From NCBI GenBank assembly GCA_014526335.1, contig JACTAT010000326.1, positions 57,721 through 121,720 of the forward strand: DNA of 64,000 nt, in the 5' to 3' direction. This stretch comes from Chrysaora quinquecirrha. Taxonomy: Eukaryota > Cnidaria > Scyphozoa > Semaeostomeae > Pelagiidae. A model generated the notes under the pieces. That model was not told the DNA's origin and searched no databases. It was given only the letters and a program-made list of their open reading frames with translations. Below are positions 32,710 through 43,600 of this stretch, piece after piece; the stretch's first letter is position 1; each line of letters opens with the position of its first letter. A program made the translations under genes and the position numbers.

Positions 32710-33261
32710 ACAACGACCCTGACTTGGTTGGTTAAGATCATCAACTGTTAGGCCTAAAACACAACTTTTGGGAGACAGTAAGTGGAAAAACGTTAGCTAA
32801 CGAACTTCAACATACAAAACCTAAGAACGAACAATTTCATAACAACAAGAAAGAGTATATAAGCTTGGTTGTTTGACTTCTGAGTTGCTTACAGTAATTC
32901 AATTGAGTTGCTTAATGTTAAGGTCAGTTCAGCCCTAGTTGCTTGTTGGGCGGTTGCTTATTTAAAAAAAGTGTATGAAAAGGGCAACAACGAAGTCGAG
33001 AAAAAGGAAGACAGCTGCACAAAATACCAATCGTCTGACCATGTAATCAAAAGAAATCATTACATGAATATAAGATGGTTAATCAATCATACTACATAAT
33101 GTTATAGGTTTAGGTTGCAATTTTCCAAGTAACATTTTCTGTCAAGTGTGCAACGCTAAATTCTGAAATACCCTTGCTTTATTTTTACCGTTCCGACGAA
33201 AACTGTTTTACAGTGACTTGCAAAAGGTGTCTCTTGATTCTTCCCATCTGGAGATTGCCTA
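32710..33261. other. Non-coding sequence after the gap
   Basis: Contains a TATATAAG word at about 32855 in AT-rich sequence and a local repeat of GAGTTGCTTA (32882 and 32906). No gene recognised. Confidence 0.3.
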
Positions 33262-33662
33262 CACGCTTTTTTTTTTATAAGGAACCTACCTCAAGGCCTA
33301 GTTCTTAAAGTTCCTTATTTTGCACCTCTTTGAGTCAATTGTAGTTCCAAAAGTTCCTTAATAGTTCCTTAATTTTAACTGCACATACAGTGGTCTTAAC
33401 AATAAAAGAGAGACATTTGCATGTGTGCAAAGCTCGAGACTACTCAAAGAAACATTGGATACATGCTTAACGTACAATTTATGTGATTTTCGACTGCAAA
33501 TGAATGGAACCGGCTTTCTAATTCTTGATTATTTGATTACTTGATTATTCAACATGCAAAAGTTCCTTAATGATTTTCTCTTTAGTAGTATAAGTTCTTT
33601 AAATTTTCGGGCCTTCTACATGTAGGTTCCTTATAAAGTGGTTCCTTATAAAAAAAAGCGTG
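33262..33662. mobile_element. 401-bp MITE of the CACG-TTTTTTATAAG (pogo-like) family
   Basis: Ends CACGCTTTTTTTTTTATAAG and CTTATAAAAAAAAGCGTG are inverted repeats, flanked by TA on both sides (33260-33261, 33663-33664). The interior repeats words such as AAAGTTCCTTA and TAGTTCCTTA and has no ORF. It shares the terminal design of the 13346-20841 element, so it was probably mobilised by such a transposase. A diverged relative lies at 38130-38955. Confidence 0.78.
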
Positions 33663-34495
33663 TATACATAATCAAACGAGTGTCTGGGACCAACCTGACG
33701 GGCGGCTAATTCTGTGGAAGGCACCTATTCGAGGAAATATACGGTATACGACGTATGTCATACAATGTAGTCTTCCAGTGGAAGTCACGTGGGTAAATTC
33801 AAGCCGCGCTCTATCTGCGCACTGCAGGCGGAGTGCTGATGGCGACAAAGTTGTTGGTTAAATGCCGTTAAGGATAGCGAAATTGCAATGCAATTTCCCG
33901 ACTGTAGAAATATGCATTGTGCTTCATGGTATTGTCGCTAAAGCAGAAAATATCGAATATATGTTCACGAAGGAAAATTTTATGGTCACCATACACATTA
34001 TCCAGTATGCATCCAGTATGCATAATGCATCCAGAACAGGAGTAAAGTGTAAAGTCGACTGAGCAGCACTAGGCTAGTAGTAGACTTAAAAACGACAACT
34101 TCACTTTACTTTACATTCCTTTTAGTTCCTTCACTTTTCGTCTTCTAGAATGCAGATGGCATAAGTAATGAAAGTCTGAGTTGGTCATAACAAAAAACAA
34201 AAAGAAAACAAGAATAAAAACCAACATAGACAACAATAACAACAAAACAACGGAGTAGGTCGAGCAGTGATGTACATAGACTAGACATACTACATTTTGC
34301 ATACGGAATCACTACAAGACACGATAAAGGGAAAAATGCGAAACATGTGTCATGAATTTAAAATGCTAAATTTTAATAAAAATTGTCTATATGAAAGACT
34401 GAAATTCTGTGCAAGGTTATTTCATTAATAAAGGACTAGAATGATATAAAATGAAGAAATTACTAAATATATATAAATATTATAAACTATTGTCA
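33663..34495. other. 3' flank of TEP1
   Basis: No ORF beyond 66 codons. Includes short local duplications (CCAGTATGCATCCAGTATGCA at about 34002-34022). The TEP1 3' UTR must lie in the right-hand part of this stretch. Confidence 0.35.
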
Positions 34496-34501
34496 TTTAT
34501 T
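34496..34501 (-). promoter_or_regulatory. AATAAA overlapping the TEP1 stop codon
   Basis: Reads AATAAA on the - strand, with its last bases forming part of the stop TAA. It is too close to the stop to be sure that it is used; other A-rich ATTAAA words lie further downstream near 34372. Confidence 0.3.
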
Positions 34502-34619
34502 CAAAAAATTCAAGAATTTCTACGTTTCCAGTTTCATCGCCAGAAAGAATAAAACATCTTTCATCGTAATGACAAACATCTAATGTAGTCACAGGACCAC
34601 GGCAAAAGAATAGACCAAT
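34497..34619 (-). CDS. TEP1: TEP1 last exon and stop
   Basis: IGLFFCRGPVTTLDVCHYDE, then SGDETGNVEILEFFE and TAA at 34497-34499. Acceptor GCAG. The GLF-x-C-x-GPV start and the short G-D-x-x-GN ending match the end of vertebrate TEP1, which supports direct splicing from 35458 without an extra exon. Confidence 0.9.
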   Translation of the reverse strand: MGLFFCRGPVTTLDVCHYDERCFILSGDETGNVEILEFFE

Positions 34620-37600
34620 CTGCAAACAGATCAAAAGTTAAAAGAAATTTATACAAAAATAAAAGTGGAAACATCACGACATCTCTTCATACAACCACTA
34701 CCCGAGTTGAGCTCACAGACATACCTAATCACAGATGCAGGCACACAATATCCAGAGTCAGGAGATAGTTACAGCAACATGGTCATTAACTGGAGGAAGG
34801 TCAGACAGGTTCAAAGAATAAGCGATATCCAAAAGGAGGGAGGGAAGGGTAACTTGAAAACCACTGTGATCTAAGCACTGATAACAATGTGACACAATTC
34901 GCATGAACCAATGCAAAGTTAACTCTGTGTTCGACATCGAATAGTAAATAACTACCGATTTTTCAGTTTCAACATGCCAAAGTATTGCAATAAGCAACAA
35001 AATGATATTTTTTGGAGCTTTTTCAACTTCCGCTTTGTGAAGACCGCATGCCATCAGGGACAAAGTAGCAGTACTGGGCTAAAAGATTTTCAAATAATTG
35101 TCACAATACATTTCAGAGAATTTAAGTGAATTTATCAGCCTTCTTCTTTGATTAGGATGTTCTTCAATAATAATGACGTCATCACGCGATAACTCTTAAA
35201 CATGACGTCATATCACCAATGTAGTTATCTGCTAATTTTTTCTGTAGACTTTTTCTTTGGCTACTAGACCACATGTAAGCTATTTTTTGATGTTTTATCT
35301 CTGAAAGTAGCTGTGAGATAAATAGGGAGCACATGGGGTCCCAGGTTGAGAATTTTCTGAAATGCCCAGGTGAGAAAGGGTAGGTACGTAAGAAAAAACT
35401 CTTCTCAAATAAACCTTAGAGACCGTGTATTGTTAAGCGGATATATCCAAGACATACCTGCTTTAGGCTGGTTCTCTCATCTTCAATATTAGGCAATTCC
35501 CAAACTTTAACAGTCGTATCAGATGATGCTGTTACTAGATGACTTCTTGAAACTTTCAAACCATTAATAGATTTCTCGTGGGCCTGAAGCATAAAGGTAA
35601 AAACGTAACAGGTAAAGCGGTCATTCAATGTAATGTTTATGGCTTACCAGAACAGTTCTCCCCTAGGAGAGGTACTCGATTTAGTTGCGGATTGAGACGT
35701 TCCGCGCATGAAACAAATGCCTATCCATTTTTGAAAATAACTAAAATATACCAAAATTTTAAAAAATGAACATGCAAACTTTATCAACATGCACTATTTT
35801 ATATACTTGATTAAAGGTAAATAATTTTTCAGTTTAACAAAACTTCAAAATTGCGATAAAAAGCGAGAACATTTTCGGGCATACTCAAAAGCATTTTTCG
35901 CTGACACCCAGAGTGTGAACGTCAGAAAGAGATCGAAACAATAAACTAAAGCAGAATTCATACCCAGATGCGGCTCGAAATGCACCAATCAGAAAGAGAA
36001 GCAGAAATTGGCATTGTGTTTTAAACATCAATCAACTTGCGGGATACAGCGGGAACACCAATAGAATTATTTGAAGAGTCCAAGTGAGAAAACGAACTCT
36101 TTCTGTCTACACAGAACCGGCCTTTTGGTTTTAATGTGGACAGATTCCACAACACTGAGATGAAACAAGGGTCTAGCTCTACCGATTATTCGAAAACAAT
36201 CCTTGCTGAAATTTTCCACACACTCTGGGTAGTCTAGTAAATGTTGCCCTATTGCAGAATCATGCTTAAGTGCGGGTTGTTGCCTAGCGTTGCGAGGTGG
36301 TTGCTCCCTATGCCGAAAGTTGTGTCGGCGAATGTTAGATGGAATATGCTGTTTGATCCTTCAGTATCTTCTAATCCCTGGGAAATTTCTTGAAGGTCAA
36401 TCTTCAATCTTCAGATTTTGCTTATTTGCATCTTGTTTATGTTCTTTCAAAATAAATAAAAGATGCACATCAGCAACATCTGAAGATTGATATTTGTAAT
36501 ATCATTATCCAGGAGTGCATTCCAAATGCCAACTTACCTTAAAAGCTTTGATAAGTTTCTGTTTCACACCGTCCTTTTCCTTTTCATATAGAATTTGTAC
36601 ATAACCATCAGATGTACCACAGATAATCGCTGAATTTGAAGAATTTTCTTCCATGAATTTTGCGCTTGCTACTGATTTCACATGCTTATTTTGAATTTCA
36701 TTGAGTATCTCATCACTTATTCCGCTGTTTTCACTTGTCAAATGAATCGATAAGCTTTCTTCTTGCTTCAACTAAAAGAAAAGGAGTTATAACTGATATT
36801 CTTATTACCATTATTGAATAGTCTTAGAGTTGTACAAAACTTAAAAATTGGGATAAACAGTAGAAACATTTTCGAGCATACTGAAAAGCTTTTTCGTCTG
36901 ATACTCCTCAGAGTATGAACGTCAGAAATAGAAGAAAGAGATGTTGGAGATATTGTTAAAATTTAATAAACGGGGGTTGGAATAAACGGGGGGTTGGAAA
37001 ATACAAAACTAATTGCTTTAGCATAACAGAAACTCTAATGTTCGTACGGTGTCGTACGATAGCAAACGAAGAATATTTTGCAAGAAAGCGATAAAAAGTA
37101 CGTAATATATACTCAGTTAACTTGTAGGACAGCAAAGAAAAACTTATTTTAATTAAATGTTAAGTATTCATTTAGCAGATCATGTTCAACTAACAAAAGG
37201 GGGTTGGAATAAGAGCAAGCGGGGGGGAAAGATTATTCGGTACTCCAGATTAAACAAAGATAAAGATAAACTTACAGATAAAACTGAATCCTGGCGGCCT
37301 CTTTTACCCATATTTCTGCCCTTATTTGTAACATTAAACATTGTAATGCGATCATTACAGTGAAATGTAAGCAGCTTTTTGCCATCACTTGTCAGGTTCA
37401 GGCCTAAATTCCACGCATTGTTTCCTTGCCTGAAAAAGAATTGGAGTTCAATTATAATAGCGAAGAATCATGAATAGTAAGAAAATAAAAACGATAGCAT
37501 AAAGTTCAGAACTATTTTTAAACTTTTTAGATACACAGATAGATAGATGTAGCAGGCAGATAGGTAGGCAGATAGATAGATTAGTAATGAAAGCCATCTT

Positions 37601-40600
37601 AATAAAGCAATAATTAAAAGCTTCTTTATAAGAAAGAACAAAAAAGTTTCAAATGCTGGTAATCGAAATTCCTTAAACAGTTTCTGGTCAGTTTATATAA
37701 AAAATAAAATGGTTATGTTGAAAATCAAAGGTGGCAGGGCAGTGCTGATGATTGTAACAAGAAAATTTGACGAATTCTGGAAATGATTCTCCTCACTGCA
37801 TAGCTAAAAATTCCTATAAGCAAAAATTTGCCAAGCTAGCAATATTTTATATAACCAACCTAATTAAAAAGCTTTTCCAGATTTGCAATTTCTCAAAGGA
37901 GGGCTTAGCAGTTTTGCAAACTTGTAGGGCTTAGCAGGTTAGCAAACTTGGAGGGCTTAGCAGATTAGCAAACTTGAATACTTATAATATTTTCAAATAT
38001 ACGGTTGATTTTGGCTGCGTGGAAAACACCAGAAATTAAGGGCTTTAAAAAAGATTTGCCTATTGTTTTTGCATAACATGTATGTAAAGTTTTATTCATC
38101 TAGTCAAGTAGACACTTTCTATTTTATAAAGAACCTAGTTCCTAAAGTTCCTCATGTTTGGACCTCTTTTGATTACATTGCAGTACCAAAAGTTCCTAGT
38201 CCCTTAATAGTTCCTTAATTTCAACTGCATATTTCTATGTAAGGTTGGTACCTGGCCTAAGGTTCCGAAACGCATGCAGTTAGGCTCATATCACATGAGC
38301 ACAAATTCGTATTCGGCTTATATGAATAATTTCACCAGCCGCCCCATTCTCAAATGCCAGACGCGTTCCGCTCTTATTGGAGCTCATCAGTGACATGTGT
38401 GAGAATCGAACCGGGGTTTATTGCGTGAGAAGCACAAGTGCTAATCATACGACCACCGAATTTGGGCTGACTGGTGAGTAACTGCGCGAGTTTTAGACTC
38501 GTATCACACGAGTACCGAAGCCTTGCATATTACTATGTAAGGTTGGTACTTAGCCTAAGGATATGTAGCTAATATAGTAATATGCATAGTAATATGCATA
38601 GAAGCCTTACATAGTAATATGCAAGGCTTCGGTACTCGTGTGATACGAGTCTAACGAAACGCGTTTGGCATTTGAGAATGGGGTGGCTGGTGAAATTATT
38701 CATAACTGCATATTTATTGTCATGACTATTATACAGAGATACTTGTATTTGAGCAAAGCTGGAAACTAGACTCGAGGAAACATTTGATAAAATATGGGTA
38801 ATATTTTCAAAATATATAAGTGAGTGGAACCGTCTTCCTAATTCTTAATCTTCGGCAAAATGTCTTAGCGATTCATCTTTAGTAGTATAAGTTCTTTTAA
38901 ATTTTTGACCTTCTACATGTAGTTTCCTTAATCAGTGGTTCTTTAAAAGAAAAGCTTCTTAACCCCTTACACAAGTTGTTTGAAATATTGCTATCGAGCT
39001 GAAGTGTTGGGCGCTGAGCAAATCAACTGAGCAAATCAACTGAATAGAAATTACAAACGACGTATGTAGCGAGTGTAGCAATCAAGTGCTAAATGATACT
39101 ACCAGCTACAGCAAGAGCGAAAGTCTATACACGCAGTTTTTTTATAAGCAACCGCTTATAAGCAACCAAAATGTAGAAGGCCTTAAACTTTAAGCAACGT
39201 ATAGTACCACAGGAAAAAGACCTAAGCAACATCGTAACTATCAATACAGTCTCTATATGGTAACAATTACATAGTACTTCTTGACTGATGTTATTTATAG
39301 TATTACTTTGCTGTATAATTAAGCAACAACTAAGCAAATTTTGCTACTAAAAGGTGGCCATAAGAGGTCCAAAAATAAGCAACTTTTTGAACTAGACCCG
39401 AGCGAAGTTGCTTATAAAAAAACTGCGTGTACTTACAAATCACTGATTTTGATACAACAACTGGCTTGAAAAACATCTGGTACTCCATTCTTCAAATACA
39501 ATACCGCAATATGTGAATAGTCTGAACATGCCAATACATTATTTTGGTATTCCACAGCAGTTATTGGTGATTTAGACATCTCACCATGGATCTCACGCCT
39601 GTAAAGGAAGTTAAGAATCGATTATTTCTAATAATTTTTTAGGCTCAAATTGTTAAGAAAATTAAATGGACAGTGACTATGGACAGCGTTCTAAGGCAGA
39701 GTATTGATGATTGATTTGATTTGAAACTTTTGAACTGCAGTCCTTGTATGTTAAAAATTACGTCGTTACGTGGCAAGCAGTGCAAGCAAAGATTCTCACA
39801 CAGAAAATGATTTTCGAAAATTGCTTTAACACTTAAGATTCTTTTACTGTTGTCTTTACTGAAAAAAGTGATTACAGAGTCTATAGATTTAACAAAGACT
39901 GGGGTAATAGAACGATAAAAAATGTAGGAGCCCGGCTTTGGAACGGCATACCGGAATTTGATGACCCGGGACGCAGGTGGGACCCGGGACGTGGGACTCA
40001 AGTGGGACGCGGGACCCGGGACGGAAGTGGGACGCGGGACTCAAAACGGAAGTGGGACGTGGGACTCAGGTGGGACCTGGGACGCGGGACTCAGGTGGGA
40101 CCCGGGACGCGGGACTCAGGTGGGACCCGGGACCTGGGACTCAGGTGGGACCCGGGACACGGGACTCAGGTGGGACCCGGGACGCGGGACTCAGGTGGGA
40201 CCCGGGACCTGGGACTCAGGTGGGACCTGGGACCTGGGACTCAGGTGGGACCCGGGATGCGCGACTCAGGTGGGACCTGGGACCTGGGACTCAGGTGGGA
40301 CCTGGGACCTGGGACTCAGGTGGGACCTGGGACCCAGGACTCAGGTGGGACCTGGGACCTGGGACTCAGGTGGGACCTGGGACGCGGGACTCAGGTGGGA
40401 CCTGGGACTCAGGTGGGACCCGGGAACCGGGACTCAGGTGGGACCTGGGACTCAGGTGGGACCCGGGACGTGGGACGCAGGACACGGGTGGGACCCGAGA
40501 CACGGGACTTAGGTGGGACCAGGGAAGCGGGACTCAGGTGGGACCTTGGACCTGGCAACGGAATGGGACCTGAGACCTGGGAAGCAAGTTGAGAACTTGG

Positions 40601-43600
40601 ACCTGGGACGCATATTGGACCAGAAACCTGGGGCCAGGGACTCAGTTGGGACCTTAAACTCTGCGCAAGGATGGGGCCTGGGACAAGGTTTTGACGTGGA
40701 AAGTGGTTGCTCGCTGGACTATTAGTAGGGCGTTTGACTAGAGAAATTTGATCACTTGATAGAAAAACTGAATCAACATCATTAAATGTCTATGAAAATG
40801 CTTTTCACAAAAATGTTTAAAAAGTTACAAATGAAGCCAAAGTTCATAACCGTTCATTAATTTTTAAACTTAAATTCTACTCATAATGCCAACGAATTAA
40901 GTGTAACAGAAAACGAGAATAAAACTCATGATTTTAGTAAACAAAAATGCGTTAAGTAACCATTATTGCTCAATTTTCCCCCTGTTGTACAAATTTGGAA
41001 TCTGGAGATTTGAAACTACTAAGTTAGTCGCTGCGATGATTTGAATTCCAAACCGAAAAAAATGATTGTTGAAGTTGAAGAATGAAACCTTTTTTGTTGA
41101 AATTAGACATGCTTCATCAACATTCCTTGAAAAGCGGCTCCTAGAGAAAGGCAGTGCATACTTTATAGGGCATAAATCCTTACAGGGTGGGAATTTTCCT
41201 GTTTAACGATGTTCTAGTTAAGATAACAAAACAACAGAAGAAACAAACATGCGTAACGTTATAAAAATAAGAGATACAGTAATATATACTTCGTAATTCA
41301 AACGGTGTAGTCAAGATCTTCAATTCAAAAATTAAATTCCTATGCCACAATTTCGCAAAATCTGTTTGTGCTCAGGAAGCAAGAAAGGCTTCAGTTGCGG
41401 AGGAACTACAATCATTTGCGGAGAAAACATTTGATTGTTGTGCGCTATGCAAGTGCGATTAAAGTGATAATACAGTATGTGAAACAAACTCTTGCTTATT
41501 CTAATAAAATATAGAGAAAGGGCGCAGGCATTTATGACAATGTATGATTATTATTGGGACGACATTTTAAAAAAACAAAATCAACCCAAAAGAGAAAGGG
41601 GCCACCGAATGTGGTGAAACCCAAGGTCTAAAGATACATAACACCAGCGGATGCTACTCCAAATGTAACAGCACCATCAGCTCATTCTTCTGATGTTCAA
41701 ATGAGAGTAGTAGATGTTCCTAATCAGCTGCATCAACCACTCGTCTCTGGCATGCAAGCGGATTCAGCCTTAAATCCACCGCCACAACCAGATCCACCAG
41801 CAAATGGATACGTACTGGCACTTCTACGATTTTGCCATAAGAATGTTGCTGTTTGCTATAAATGCAGTGGCAGGTTCTATCAAAATGGGTACCCTAGCCC
41901 ACCCAATGATATGGTCGTTGTTTCAAAAACACAAAGATCATATTTTGATCAAAAAGCACGTGAGTGGAGGATATCTGCAGAATTTGCTAAAGTTTATTAT
42001 CACTTTAATCGCACTTGCATAGCGCACAACAATCAAATGTTTTCTCCGCAAATGATTGTAGTTCCTCCGCAACTGAAGCCTTTCTTGCTTCCTGAGCACA
42101 AACAGATTTTGCGAAATTGTGGCATAGGAATTTAATTTTTGAATTTTAGATCTTGACTACACCGTTTGAATTACGAAGTATATATTACTGTATCTCTTAT
42201 TTTTATAACGTTACGCATGTTTGTTTCTTCTGTTGTTTTGTTATCTTAACTAGAACATCGTTAAACAGGAAAATTCCCACCCTGTAAGGATTTATGGGAT
42301 GTTCTTTTAACTGGACTCCACGACCTCACGACCCCAGACCATACGACCCTACGACCTCACGACCATACGACCCTATTTTTATTAATATTTTTTTATTTTC
42401 ATAAATACTAATTTCTAAGTTGATTTTCATTAACAATTATCAAGATGACTTTGATTTTGATTTATAAAACCATTCGGAATCATTTAATAGGTGAACTTGA
42501 CTTATATCAGTAGCTATCATGACATCAATGCGGTTTGTGCAAAAGTGGACAGCAGTTTGCATTATTGTTATTCGCGAGTCTTGGATTACTTTAATGGCAT
42601 ATTGGTGCCTGAAGTTATTTCTAACATTAAACATGTCAGCATGGCGTGTCACCAATGGAATGATAGGTAAACTTGAGCAACACAACGAAGCATTTTCGCA
42701 TTGGCCACCTAAAACTCAAAAGCAATTTTATTTGTGACTACGAATGGCCTATGGTCTTGAAGGTTAAAAGTGATGTTGCGTTTAAAGGTACGTATAGTTT
42801 ATGCATTTGATATCCCTCGACCAGCCTCGACCAATTCAAAATGTAGCTAAAATCGGGACTGTAAACATAGAAGCTATTTTATAAGAACACCTGGCTGGCT
42901 TTGATTTCAGCCTGCTTGTTTCTTGTTTTTCAAGTGATTTTTCAAGTACTTGTCACCCCCCTTCCCTTCTCGAAAACATGTTTAAAATGCATCTCCGGGC
43001 AAGGGCTTAACGCTGGTGAATTATGCTTGTGCGCATCTCAAATAGTTTGTGAGGTAGCAAAAAATATTGACCCAAATTTCAGCCTGGTGTTTCTTAAAGT
43101 TTTAAAAACGTGCACAAATTCTTTATATGAGCGGTTTTTGTAGCTATGTATTAGGTCCAGTTTTAACATGGGACCTAAAGTTAAAAATTTTTCAGTTTTT
43201 TCTTGCTCTTAACTTCTGGTTCGGCAGTCAGCATTCGCAAATTAGATAGACCGCTTAAAATAAATATTATTTTTCTACGGACAAAAATATAATTTTCTAC
43301 CCATCTCGAACAAAAATAGAATTTAGCATTGCAGGTACCGATGTAATGTAATATAGCATTGGAGAATGAAACAGGATTGATGAATACAGTAGCAATGTTT
43401 ACATATCAAACCGCTTTTTTGACCTCTGGGCAAACTGTCGAGGATAACACGATACTGAAATAAGTCAAGTTCACCCATCAAATGATTCCGAATTATTTTA
43501 TAAATCAAAATCAAAGTCATCTTGATACTTTTTAATGAAAATCAACCTAGAATTCACTATTTATGAAAATGAAAAATCATTAATAAAAACAGGGTCGTAT

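Noticed and set aside
31943..32744. Two ~260-codon ORFs
   Set aside because: They consist of the N gap.
34758..35063. 101-codon - strand ORF between the last two TEP1 exons, considered as an extra exon
   Set aside because: The exons at 35458 and 34619 join directly in phase 0 and reproduce the end of known TEP1. No WD-like content and no good donor were seen in the ORF.
39955..40700. CRISPR-like array or collagen-like repeat protein
   Set aside because: Units are directly adjacent with no spacers, all three frames are open only because the 25-bp unit has no stop, and the array is mirrored at the other element end.
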